The position numbers and the translations under genes were made by a program. From positions 9,173-18,624 of the forward strand of contig JAHZHK010000053.1 in assembly GCA_019420325.1 (NCBI GenBank): 9,452 nucleotides of DNA. The letters run 5' to 3'. Positions 1 to 6,960 of this stretch are shown in pieces. Origin of the DNA: Coriobacteriaceae bacterium (lineage in GTDB: Bacteria > Actinomycetota > Coriobacteriia > Coriobacteriales > UMGS124). Below the pieces are notes generated by a model. That model worked only from the letters and a program-made list of their open reading frames with translations. It was not told the origin of the DNA and did no database searches. The stretch's first letter is position 1; every line of letters starts with the position of its first letter.

Positions 1-1
1 C

Positions 2-847
2 ATGGGCTCGAGCTACACGGGGGCGCAGACCATCTTCCCAGGCGGCTTTCTTGTGTGCTGCTGCATCACCGCCGTGGCGCTCATTGCGGTGAGCCAAGGG
101 GGCTTGAGGCTGGACATCGGGCTACTCTACCGCTACTGCCTGCCGTTTTCGGTGCTCGGAATGTTGCTGCTGCTCGTCGCGCCGGACCGGAGCGGGGCGC
201 TGGCGGGGGCGCTTGTCACGGGTGCGAGCCTCTTTCTGCAAGTGCTCGTCATCTTGAAGGTGACTGAGTCTACCCAGCAGACCGGCGCCTCGCCGCTGCT
301 GGCATTTAGCGTGGGGCAGGGCCTCGTGGGCGGCGTGGTATTCCTGGGCAATGCGGGCGGCCGCGTTGCGAGCGAGATTCCCGGCGCTGGCGAGGCGATG
401 CTGCCGCTGGCATGCGCCATTGGAGTGTTTGCCCTCTTTTACCTGCTTGTTTTGACAACCGATGGCCTGGCGAGGCGCGTGGCGAAGCTCGAAGGGGCAA
501 GGAAGACGGGCGACGAGGACGGTGCGACCTCGCCTGACGCATCCGACAACGGGCGCCTATCCCCGCAGGTCGCGACGGCGGGGATGCAAGCCGCCTCCAC
601 ACCCGCAGGCACCGCATCCGCCGACGCCTTGCGGCTCGACAGCTTCACCCAAACCCTGGGCCTCACGCCCCGCGAGGCCGAAGTGTGCCGCTACCTCGTG
701 CAGGGCCGCAGCCTGCCCTTCATCGCCGAGCAGCTCTACGTGACCGCCGGCACCGTGAAGACCCACGCCATCCACATCTACCGCAAAGCCGGCGTCACCA
801 GCAAACAAGAGCTCATCAGCCTGTTTGGAGAGAGTGCCGCGCAATAA
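2..847 (+). CDS. Membrane-anchored LuxR-family transcriptional regulator, 5'-truncated by the window edge
   Basis: The visible 281 residues are the C-terminal part of a multi-pass membrane protein fused to a LuxR-type DNA-binding domain. About five hydrophobic segments can be seen, roughly at residues 10-31, 45-60, 65-87, 98-119 and 131-153. A hydrophilic linker rich in Ala, Thr, Ser and Pro follows (about 155-210), then a helix-turn-helix of the GerE/LuxR class at about 217-276. That domain shows LTPREAEVCRYLVQG and the recognition-helix pattern VTAGTVKTHAIHIYRKAGV. Such membrane LuxR proteins are numerous in Eggerthellaceae and are thought to sense small molecules and control adjacent genes, but the ligand cannot be told here. 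The ATG at base 2 is probably internal, because full-length members have more N-terminal membrane segments. No clear terminator was seen after the TAA. The domain call is firm; the regulated target is unknown. Confidence 0.9.
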   Translation: MGSSYTGAQTIFPGGFLVCCCITAVALIAVSQGGLRLDIGLLYRYCLPFSVLGMLLLLVAPDRSGALAGALVTGASLFLQVLVILKVTESTQQTGASPLLAFSVGQGLVGGVVFLGNAGGRVASEIPGAGEAMLPLACAIGVFALFYLLVLTTDGLARRVAKLEGARKTGDEDGATSPDASDNGRLSPQVATAGMQAASTPAGTASADALRLDSFTQTLGLTPREAEVCRYLVQGRSLPFIAEQLYVTAGTVKTHAIHIYRKAGVTSKQELISLFGESAAQ

Positions 848-947
848 CCGCAGCCTCAAGCCGCAATGCATCGCCTCGGCAAACGGTAAGACACCCCCTC
901 ACAAGCGCGCCTTTCCGAGAATCAGCATGCGAACAAGAAACCACTGG

Positions 948-1139
948 CTATGCCCCCAGCAGTGCCGCCGGAATCACATGCACGCCGTCGTCGCGCGTAT
1001 AAGCGAGGTTTCCGCGCCCCACCACGACCGCAAGGAATGCCGGCTGCACGTTCTGTGCCGAGGGGTTCGCGCACATCTTGTCGCGCAACCTCAGCAGACT
1101 TTTCGCTGCACTCCCAATACCCGAATCTCCGTTCGGCAA
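948..1139 (-). pseudogene. C-terminal remnant of a DUF4143-type ATP-binding protein
   Basis: The minus strand encodes about 63 codons ending in a TAG. The last 50 residues, with LRDKMCANP, then FLAVVVGRG and AYTRDDGVHVIPAALLG, look like the extreme C-terminus of AAA_14/DUF4143 ATPases, where a strand-turn-strand ending in a short hydrophobic tail closes the nuclease-like domain. This rests on remembered family patterns, not an alignment. No ATPase domain, Walker motif or credible start remains. The open frame begins with a TTG inside the 23-bp repeat array, so the upstream repeats now abut the last 50 codons. A deletion of roughly 1.2 kb of coding sequence would explain this arrangement. The intact DUF4143 gene at 2381-3718 has a different C-terminal sequence, so this is not a recent copy of it. 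The flanking bases 848-947 show nothing recognisable. Confidence 0.45.
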
Positions 1140-1200
1140 AATACGTGAATCTCATTCGGCAAATTACGTGCGTACCGTTCGGCAAAAAGCAAGATGACAG
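1132..1200. repeat. 23-bp-period direct repeat array, three units
   Basis: TTCGGCAAA begins at 1132, 1155 and 1178, an exact 23-bp period. The first two units share a 16-bp core, TTCGGCAAAWTACGTG, followed by seven variable bases. The third keeps only the first ten or so positions. A degenerate earlier copy may lie at about 1116-1130, where AATAC and GAATCTC recur. Short dyads are present: CCGAA at 1121-1125 faces TTCGG at 1132-1136, and GAAT at 1147-1150 faces ATTC at 1154-1157. The array sits directly upstream, on the minus strand, of the ATPase relic at 948-1139, just as the 33-bp array sits upstream of the intact ATPase. Confidence 0.75.
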
Positions 1201-1246
1201 AGCAGGCCTTTGTTGCAAGCGCAAAGGGAGCTTTTTCGGTGCAGTC

Positions 1247-1266
1247 TAGTTAGCAATATCTAACTA
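1247..1266. promoter_or_regulatory. Candidate metal-regulator operator (perfect 7-bp dyad) upstream of the ZIP gene
   Basis: TAGTTAG at 1247-1253 and CTAACTA at 1260-1266 form a perfect inverted repeat around the six-base spacer CAATAT. A related half-site, TTAGCAAT, recurs at about 1286-1293. The TTAG/CTAA half-sites resemble operators of DtxR/MntR/IdeR-type metalloregulators (seen in the sequence, matched from general knowledge). Its position about 150 bases ahead of a ZIP metal transporter fits repression by metal. No convincing -35/-10 pair could be fixed here; TATCAT at 1265-1270 could be a -10 overlapping the dyad. Confidence 0.5.
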
Positions 1267-1419
1267 TCATCCTCGCCGATGTAGATTAGCAATTCCCAGC
1301 ATCACGCAAGAGGGGTCGACGTGCCGGGGGCGCAAGCTCGAAGCCCGATGGAACTCCCTCTTCTGCAGCAAGGCTGGCAGGCAGTGACAAGCAAACAGCG
1401 ACACTCGGCGGTGAGGCAC

Positions 1420-2196
1420 ATGGAAGCGTTTCTTGGGATTCTGATTCCCTTCTTGGGCACGACACTGGGCGCGGCCTGCGTGCTCTGCATGAAAAAGTCC
1501 CTGGGTAACCTGGTACAGCGCGCGCTGGCAGGCTTTGCCGCGGGAGTGATGGTGGCAGCCTCCATCTGGAGCCTGCTGATTCCAGCCATCGAGCAATCGG
1601 CGCCCATGGGCAGGCTGGCCTTCTTCCCGGCGTTTGCGGGATTCTGGATCGGCGTTCTGTTCTTGCTCGCCCTCGACCATCTGATTCCCCACCTGCATGT
1701 GGGCAGCGAACAGGCGGAGGGGCCAAAAACCAAACTCGGCCGCACCACGATGATGGTGCTGGCAGTGACCCTGCACAACATCCCGGAAGGAATGGCGGTC
1801 GGCGTCATGTACGCGGGCTTTCTCGCGGGCAGCGAGCAGATCACGGCGGCAAGCGCGCTCGTTTTGTCCCTCGGCATCGCCATTCAGAACATCCCGGAAG
1901 GCGCGATCATCTCCATGCCGCTGCGAGCTGAGGGACACAGCAAGGGCAAGGCGTTTGCGGGCGGCGTTCTGTCCGGCATCGTGGAGCCCATTGGCGCGGT
2001 GCTCACGATTCTCGCCGCGCAACTCATAATCCCAGCCCTGCCGTACCTTTTGAGCTTCGCGGCGGGTGCCATGCTCTATGTCGTGGTGGAGGAGCTCATC
2101 CCCGAGATGTCCCAGGGGCGCCACTCCAACGTCGGCACAGTGCTCTTCGCCGTGGGATTCAGCGTGATGATGGTGCTCGACGTCGCACTGGGATAG
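1420..2196 (+). CDS. ZIP-family divalent metal transporter
   Basis: This 258-residue membrane protein belongs to the ZIP family (ZupT/GufA-like), which moves Zn, Fe or Mn ions across the cytoplasmic membrane into the cell. Seven to eight hydrophobic segments are visible. The two signature metal-site helices are present: HNIPEG at residues 119-124 and QNIPEG at 156-161. VEPIG at 188-192 and EELIPE at 224-229 are also typical. A short His-containing stretch (DHLIPHLHVG, 86-95) precedes the cytoplasmic loop. The start chosen is the ATG at 1420, because family members begin at this point with a helix such as EAFLGILIPFLGTTLGAA. A GAGG lies only three bases upstream. A GTG at 1321 is in frame and has a better-spaced AGAGGGG, which would add 33 polar residues. 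The gene stands alone on the plus strand, downstream of a dyad that looks like a metal-regulator operator. Metal specificity cannot be read. Confidence 0.93.
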   Translation: MEAFLGILIPFLGTTLGAACVLCMKKSLGNLVQRALAGFAAGVMVAASIWSLLIPAIEQSAPMGRLAFFPAFAGFWIGVLFLLALDHLIPHLHVGSEQAEGPKTKLGRTTMMVLAVTLHNIPEGMAVGVMYAGFLAGSEQITAASALVLSLGIAIQNIPEGAIISMPLRAEGHSKGKAFAGGVLSGIVEPIGAVLTILAAQLIIPALPYLLSFAAGAMLYVVVEELIPEMSQGRHSNVGTVLFAVGFSVMMVLDVALG

Positions 2197-2215
2197 TCCC
2201 GCCCGTAATCCGGCC

Positions 2216-2245
2216 AGCAAGCAAGGCGGCTTTTTGCTCGGTTTT
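2216..2245 (+). terminator. Possible weak terminator after the ZIP gene
   Basis: AGCAA at 2220-2224 can pair with TTGCT at 2234-2238, the loop contains a T run, and GTTTTA follows at 2241-2246. The stem is only five or six pairs, so this is a weak candidate. The ZIP gene and the DUF4143 gene converge here, so some termination is expected. Nothing else recognisable was seen in 2197-2380. Confidence 0.3.
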
Positions 2246-2380
2246 AGACGACTATTTTGCTTTGGCCTCTTATCCGCCTCACTCCAACCACGCGCCCACC
2301 TCACCGACTGCGCCCAGGGCCCCTGATTCACGAGGACTCGAGGTGACCGATGAGACGGGCACAGTGCAAGTGCGGCGCGC

Positions 2381-3718
2381 CTACACCTTCACGATGAGCG
2401 ATTCAGGCAGGCTTTCCTGCTCGAAAAACGCCACTGCATACCACGGCAGGTATTTCACGCCGCCTTGCCTGGAGACATTGGCCCCGCACAGGACGATGGC
2501 CTCCTCAAGTCCCCATTCCCCCACCGCCATGAGGTTGTCGAGCGCCTTGTGCCGCATGTAATCGCCGCCCGATTTTGCCTCCAGCGGGACAACGTGAGAG
2601 CCGCGCTGCATCAAGAAGTCGATCTCGCCTATCTTGCTCTTGTCGTAGTAAAACAGCTTGAACCCGCTCGCAACAAGCTGCTGGGCAATCACGTTCTCAA
2701 GAAGGGCGCCCTGATTGATGGAGACGTCTCCTTGCAAGAGGGAGAATTGCACCGCACCAACCGAAGCGGCGCTCAAAAGACCGGTGTCGCACAGAAACAG
2801 CTTGAAGAGGTTGTGCTGCATGTTGATCTGAAGAGGAGCAACGGGCGAGGTCACGTTGTAGCACGGCAGGGCGACACCGGCATCGGCAAGCCACATGAAA
2901 TCGCTCGCATAGCGCTCCATGCGCGCCGCCTTGGACAGGTCGCTCAGCATGAAACGCTTGTTCTTTGCATCAAGCTCGGCAGGAAGAGCGTCAAAAATCG
3001 CGTTGACGTGCGCTTTGTTGGGGGCGTATTTCGCAACATCCTGCCGATAAAGGGCAAGGATGCCTTTTTGCACCTCAAGCACACGCGCCAAATCGCTCGT
3101 ATCGACAAAGCGTTGGACAGCCGCAGGCATTCCGCCCACCGCCATGTAGATCCGAAACGCCCTGAGAAGCCGCTCATGGATGACGTCCGGCACGGGGCTA
3201 CCGTCTTGGCATGCCTGCCGAGCATGCTCGATAGTCTCGCGTTGAATACCCGCTGCCTCAGCAAACTCCTGAAACGTCAACGGGAACACACGAACTTCTT
3301 CCTCATACCCCACAGGCAGCGATTCGATGTACTGGCATGTAACGCCCAGCAGAGAGCCCGACTCAATGTAGTCGAAGCGGCCATCGTCAACAAGAAACTT
3401 GATTGCAGTTCGCGCGCGCGGACAAGCCTGAATCTCATCAAAAAAGACAAGGGTTTTGCCCGGCACCAGCGCGGTTCCCGAGTAAGCGGTGAGGCCCATG
3501 ATGATTGTCTCGGCGTCGAGGTCACCGTCAAAGATCGCCCGGGCGCCCGGCGTCTCAACAAAGTTGACCTCAAGGAAGATGTCGTAGTGGCTCTTGGCAA
3601 AAGCGCGAACCGCATACGTTTTTCCGACCTGGCGCGCCCCATCGAGCAGCAGCGCCCTGCGCACGGGGTTGGCCTTCCAGGACTCGAGCTTTTGCATAAG
3701 CCTGCGTTCAATCGCCAT
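2381..3718 (-). CDS. AAA_14/DUF4143 ATP-binding protein with nuclease-like C-terminus
   Basis: This 445-residue protein has an N-terminal AAA_14 P-loop domain and a C-terminal DUF4143 domain. The Walker A motif GARQVGKT is at residues 27-34, and Walker B TLVFFDEIQ is at 89-97. ESGSLLG (119-125) is the usual sensor-like stretch, and GGMP (195-198) and YRQDVAKYA (224-232) mark the middle. At the C-terminus, GEIDF (364-368) followed by PLEAKSG (378-384) matches a PD-(D/E)XK nuclease pattern, with D367, E380 and K382 as likely acidic and lysine residues. The biological role of this very common family is unknown; links to mobile DNA or defence are inference. The ATG at 3718 was preferred, since MAIERRLM is a typical opening. 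A TTG at 3733 would add five residues. No strong ribosome binding site is seen for either. An exact 33-bp repeat array lies just upstream, and a 1.6-kb open frame on the opposite strand is a shadow. Confidence 0.92.
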   Translation of the reverse strand: MAIERRLMQKLESWKANPVRRALLLDGARQVGKTYAVRAFAKSHYDIFLEVNFVETPGARAIFDGDLDAETIIMGLTAYSGTALVPGKTLVFFDEIQACPRARTAIKFLVDDGRFDYIESGSLLGVTCQYIESLPVGYEEEVRVFPLTFQEFAEAAGIQRETIEHARQACQDGSPVPDVIHERLLRAFRIYMAVGGMPAAVQRFVDTSDLARVLEVQKGILALYRQDVAKYAPNKAHVNAIFDALPAELDAKNKRFMLSDLSKAARMERYASDFMWLADAGVALPCYNVTSPVAPLQINMQHNLFKLFLCDTGLLSAASVGAVQFSLLQGDVSINQGALLENVIAQQLVASGFKLFYYDKSKIGEIDFLMQRGSHVVPLEAKSGGDYMRHKALDNLMAVGEWGLEEAIVLCGANVSRQGGVKYLPWYAVAFFEQESLPESLIVKV

Positions 3719-3735
3719 CTCATTGACCGCCAATC

Positions 3736-3746
3736 ATACCAGGTAT
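3736..3746. promoter_or_regulatory. 11-bp palindrome between the ATPase start and the repeat array
   Basis: ATACC-A-GGTAT is a perfect palindrome lying 18 bases upstream of the ATPase ATG. On the minus strand it overlaps TGGTATGAT, which could be an extended -10 element with a very short leader. No matching -35 was found, so a promoter is only possible. It could also be an operator for this gene. Confidence 0.3.
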
Positions 3747-3756
3747 ACAACGTATT

Positions 3757-3987
3757 GCGACGTATTTTAGCATATAGCAGCACGCTTATGCGACGTTTTT
3801 TGCACAATAACACAGTGCCTGGGCGACGTTTTCCGCACATATACACGATGCTTGTGCGACGTTTTTTGAGCAATATTGCCCCGGCTCTGCGACGTTTTTT
3901 GAGTATCGAAACCCCACTCTTGCGACGTATTTCGCACGCAACTCCGCCGTGGCTGCAACATTTTCGAAGCAGAGCCTGCCTTCCGCA
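3757..3987. repeat. 33-bp-period direct repeat array, seven units, each with an internal inverted repeat
   Basis: GCGACG starts at 3757, 3790, 3823, 3856, 3889 and 3922, an exact 33-bp period. A degenerate seventh unit (GCAACATTTTCG) starts at 3955. The conserved core is about 12 bases, GCGACGTTTTTT with small changes; the remaining 21 or so differ between units. In every unit a short perfect inverted repeat begins just after the T tract. The arms are GCAT/ATGC (3770, 3788), GCAC/GTGC (3802, 3815), GCACA/TGTGC (3835, 3853), GAGC/GCTC (3868, 3884), GAGT/ACTC (3901, 3916), CACG/CGTG (3935, 3948) and GAAG/CTTC (3966, 3980). Loops run from 9 to 14 bases. The array fills most of the 335-base gap between the DUF4143 gene and the DUF1703 gene and lies on the upstream side of the former. 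The remaining 66 bases, 3988-4053, hold nothing recognisable. Confidence 0.85.
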
Positions 3988-4053
3988 CGGCGGTAGCAAT
4001 CAGCTCGAATCAGAAGGCAAGTCCTCCCGCCGGTTTGAACAGCCCTTTCGAGC

Positions 4054-5649
4054 CTAGAACCCTTCGCTCACCCACGCGCCAACGTTATGCGTAAGGCAAT
4101 CGAACGCGATGCCCAGCAAGTGCACCTCGGTACCCGAGCAACGATAGGACCCGGCATACCCTTTCTCTCGAATTTGGTCAAGAGCAGCCTGAGCCGCCTT
4201 GCGGCCCGCCTGCTCACCAGACGCCACTTTCATCTCAATGACAAAGGTATGCCCGGGCGCCTTCAGCACGATGTCGATACGGCCGCGCGAGGTGCGCACT
4301 TCTCCCTCCGAATAAACGCCAATGAATCGCATGATGGCCACCACGACACACTGGTACGCCTGCTCGCTGAGACGGTCGGTCAGGTCATAGCCAATCGCGG
4401 AGAAAAATGACTCCAGGGCCTCCATAAAACCACCGACATCGCCCGACCCCACAGCACGATGGCAGGCAATGGCCCAGCCGCTCGTCTGCGAGACATCGGT
4501 GTCGGGACGTACGTAAGCGTTAGCGAGCCAGCGGTTGAACCCCGCAGAGACCTCCTCGTTGGGGAAGCCGAGGTCGTAGACAGTGCCCATGCCTTGGCCC
4601 CAAACACCCTTGATGGTGAGATAGCCGGTTTGCAGGAGAACCGCAGGCATAGAGGGGTCTGCCGGCTCGAAAGTACCCAGGTCGGCATCGCCCACAGTGA
4701 GGGAGTCCATGTCCATGGGGGCCTTTTTGGCATAGGTCATGAGCCAGGCCGGGGTCCCGGTCTCGAACCAATACGACTTCAATTGCATGTCTCTCAGCGC
4801 GCTGCCAAGGGAGACGGGATTAAACACGCGCACCATTCGCTCGTCAAAGCAGTATCCGTCGTACATGGACACAAGCTGGGCAAACGCACCGTCGACATCG
4901 ACCCCGAGCTGATTGGCCAGGGAAAAAAGACGTGCTGGGTAGTTCTTGCGGACCTCCTCGTGCGTGTAGCCCAGCAAGGTCGTCGCCGCCGGGTTCATTG
5001 TGAGATCCGTCAGGTTATTAAGGTCCCAGAAGATGGAGACCTTCGAAAATTTCGAGACTCCGGTCATAAGACAGAAGCGCTGCATGGACTCCGTCTTCTT
5101 GATAACCGCGTAGAACGACTTGAGGAACGCCTGGAATGGGCGAACCTTCTCCGAGCCCACCCAGTGCGTGAGGGGTTTGTCGTATTCGTCAACAAGAAGG
5201 ACAACCTGACCACAAGGACCCGAAGCAGCAACGTCTTCGATAAAAGACTGTAGACAGATGGCAGCGTCGTCCTCGTTGCGCAGGGCAACTCCAAGCCTGT
5301 CGGCCTCAGAGCGCATCGTTGCCACGACGCGCCCCTCGACTTCTCCGACGGTCTCTCCCGAGCACAAGCTCATATCGAGGCGGATGACGGGATACGTAGC
5401 AGACCAGTCCCACGGCAGCGAGTCTATCGCCAGGCCCCGAAACAAGTCGCGCCTGCCCTCAAAAAGCTTCTGGAGCGTCGAGACCAACAGCGACTTGCCA
5501 AAACGGCGCGGGCGAGAAAGAAAGAACTGATTACCCATGGAGGTATTGACCAGCGGGTACATCAGTCCCGTCTTGTCAACATAGGTGATGCCCGTTTTGC
5601 GGATGGTCTCGAAGTCGTATGTGTTTGTGGCAATACGCTCCAGCTCCAT
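4054..5649 (-). CDS. AAA-ATPase-like/DUF1703 protein with PD-(D/E)XK nuclease domain
   Basis: This 531-residue protein matches the widespread family that joins an AAA-ATPase-like domain to a PD-(D/E)XK nuclease superfamily domain (DUF1703). The N-terminus has the typical YVDKT (23-27) and the atypical P-loop RPRRFGKS (46-53). LLVDEYDKPL (151-160) is the Walker B strand. TGVSKFSKVSIFWDLNNL (196-213) and MYDGYCF (262-268) are hallmark stretches of the family. The nuclease core is RIDIVL (457-462), then FVIEMKV (469-475), giving D459, E472 and K474. The start is ATG 5649: the family opens around this point, and GGAAGGA lies six bases upstream. An upstream start would add eight residues. Function is not established for the family; it is abundant in gut bacteria and often varies between strains. 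It runs in the same direction as the DUF4143 gene but is separated from it by the 33-bp array. A TAGAAT lies at 5684-5689 on the minus strand, without a good -35. Confidence 0.93.
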   Translation of the reverse strand: MELERIATNTYDFETIRKTGITYVDKTGLMYPLVNTSMGNQFFLSRPRRFGKSLLVSTLQKLFEGRRDLFRGLAIDSLPWDWSATYPVIRLDMSLCSGETVGEVEGRVVATMRSEADRLGVALRNEDDAAICLQSFIEDVAASGPCGQVVLLVDEYDKPLTHWVGSEKVRPFQAFLKSFYAVIKKTESMQRFCLMTGVSKFSKVSIFWDLNNLTDLTMNPAATTLLGYTHEEVRKNYPARLFSLANQLGVDVDGAFAQLVSMYDGYCFDERMVRVFNPVSLGSALRDMQLKSYWFETGTPAWLMTYAKKAPMDMDSLTVGDADLGTFEPADPSMPAVLLQTGYLTIKGVWGQGMGTVYDLGFPNEEVSAGFNRWLANAYVRPDTDVSQTSGWAIACHRAVGSGDVGGFMEALESFFSAIGYDLTDRLSEQAYQCVVVAIMRFIGVYSEGEVRTSRGRIDIVLKAPGHTFVIEMKVASGEQAGRKAAQAALDQIREKGYAGSYRCSGTEVHLLGIAFDCLTHNVGAWVSEGF

Positions 5650-5746
5650 GGCATGTCCTTCCGCTTGGCACATCTACGCGGTCATTCTACAACACGGTAT
5701 GCGGTGGAAAGAAACGGCCCACCAAGAACCACCAGAGCTGCGCCCG

Positions 5747-6535
5747 CTACCTCTTGATCCAGGAGGTCTCGGGGCGGCAGATAAGGCGGGCGTTGTTGTA
5801 GGCCATCTCAAGTGTCAGGCAGGTGCGAGCCGAGTAGAAGCCGTCCTCGCGCTGCACGGCGAGCGCAAGCTCGGGGGTGTCGCCCGTCAGACACAGCGGC
5901 AGCAGCAGCTGGATGCGGCCGGCGTAGAACTGCGGCACGGCGAGGGTGTAGTTGGCAGCGGCGCGGCGGGCGGCCTCGACCACGGCACCCTCGAAGGCGC
6001 GGCGTAGCAGCAGCGAGTTGGCCTCCCCCTTCAGGGCCTCGGGGATGCGGGTAAGGTTCTCCTCGTCGCCCAGGATATGGTCGATGTTGCAGCGGATGGG
6101 CAGGCGGTAGTCAAAGACCAGCTGGGAGGGGTCCTCGGCAAAGTGCACGCGGCACGGCAGGTACTCGAACGCCACCAACGCGGGGTCACTCTCCTTGAAG
6201 AAGCCCTTGAGGAACCACCGTTGGCGGGCATCGGGCCTGGTATTGGGCTCAAAGAGAGCGTAGATGGTCTCGTAGCGGCGAGTGTAGAGGCCGGTATTGA
6301 ACAGGCAGCGCTCGTCGTCGAACACAAGCGGCAGCGCGGAAGGCACGGCATGGTCGGCGTCGCGCCCCACAAGGAAGACCGCGCGGCTAAACGAGAACGA
6401 CAAGTAGTTCTTAAGGATGCGGTTGCCAACGCCCCAATCCTCGGAATCGGCCAGGTCAACCAGGCGGTCATAGCAGGGCTCAGGGCAAAACGCGAAGTCG
6501 TACAGATTGCTGCAAAGCGTGCTGGGAACAACCAT
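5747..6535 (-). CDS. DUF3825 domain-containing protein
   Basis: This 262-residue protein matches the DUF3825 family along its length. Recognisable blocks include LADSEDWG (28-35), LKNYLSFSFSR (41-51), CLFNTGLYT (77-85), WFLKGFFKESD (107-117), LVFDYRLPIRCNIDHIL (139-155), VPQFYAGRIQLLLPLCL (200-216) and CLTLEMAYNNARLI (239-252). The family has no established biochemical role to my knowledge, so none is assigned. The start is ATG 6535, since GAAGGA sits six bases upstream. An in-frame start at 6715 would add 60 residues unlike the family. It lies 97 bases upstream of the DUF1703 gene on the same strand, so the two could be cotranscribed, although each has its own strong ribosome binding site. 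No signal peptide or membrane helix is seen. Confidence 0.9.
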   Translation of the reverse strand: MVVPSTLCSNLYDFAFCPEPCYDRLVDLADSEDWGVGNRILKNYLSFSFSRAVFLVGRDADHAVPSALPLVFDDERCLFNTGLYTRRYETIYALFEPNTRPDARQRWFLKGFFKESDPALVAFEYLPCRVHFAEDPSQLVFDYRLPIRCNIDHILGDEENLTRIPEALKGEANSLLLRRAFEGAVVEAARRAAANYTLAVPQFYAGRIQLLLPLCLTGDTPELALAVQREDGFYSARTCLTLEMAYNNARLICRPETSWIKR

Positions 6536-6736
6536 GGTGCATCCTTCTTTCAGGGGTAGCGACGGGCACGGGCGCGATACGCACAAGCGGTGACCGGGCA
6601 TCCGAGGTTTTCGACCAAGGGAAACTATAGCGGTCTTGGGAAGATGGAGGCGCGGGGAAATAAAGCTGAGGGCACCTGAAGGAAACTGGGAGAACAGGCA
6701 GCTTGCCGCACTCAATCCCAGCCCAACCCATTGCCA

Positions 6737-6904
6737 GATGTAACTTTTGACCCCTAGAAACTTACATCCAACCCGGTCTCATCGCCAATTCGCAGCCTTT
6801 TCCGACTCGCATGTAAGTTTACTGACACCCAGTGTAGCCTGATGCGTCGGGCCGCATTCTCAATTTCGCCCACATCGGAACTCCTCCGACTGACAAACTT
6901 TACA
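6737..6904. repeat. Cluster of four TGTAA-GTTT motifs in inverted orientation (possible insertion-sequence scar)
   Basis: GATGTAACTTT at 6737-6747 faces AAACTTACATC at 6758-6768, an inverted repeat with one mismatch and a ten-base spacer. A plus-strand copy, TGTAAGTTTACTGACA, is at 6812-6827, and an opposite copy, CTGACAAACTTTACA, at 6890-6904. On the minus strand the last two read as near direct copies, each followed by GTCGGA. Multiple terminal repeats next to GACCCC/GACACC resemble ends of IS21- or IS481-type elements, but no transposase is present and the family assignment is a guess. The rest of 6536-6960 holds no convincing gene; the minus-strand open frame across it has no start signal or family match. 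Confidence 0.45.
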
Positions 6905-6960
6905 GACGGCCCCCCGAAGGCGTGCCGCGGGCATACAAAGGACACAGAAAGGAGACCGCC

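Noticed and set aside
3757..3987. CRISPR array
   Set aside because: The shared core is only about 12 bases, units contain internal dyads in the variable part, and no cas genes are in the window.
3767..3988. Protein with 11-residue repeats encoded across the 33-bp array
   Set aside because: The period is a multiple of three, so most frames stay open on both strands. Conservation is at the DNA core rather than at codon positions, and the start is a GTG without a ribosome binding site.
2465..4057. 530-residue plus-strand open frame
   Set aside because: It is the antisense shadow of the DUF4143 gene extended through the repeat array, with no family match or start signal.
5684..5713. Promoter for the DUF1703 gene (TAGAAT with an upstream TTCTTT, minus strand)
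   Set aside because: The -35 matches only two of six consensus bases, so the support is too weak to list as a feature.
6536..6715. 60-residue N-terminal extension of the DUF3825 protein
   Set aside because: The extension is unlike the family, and a strong ribosome binding site precedes the internal ATG at 6535.
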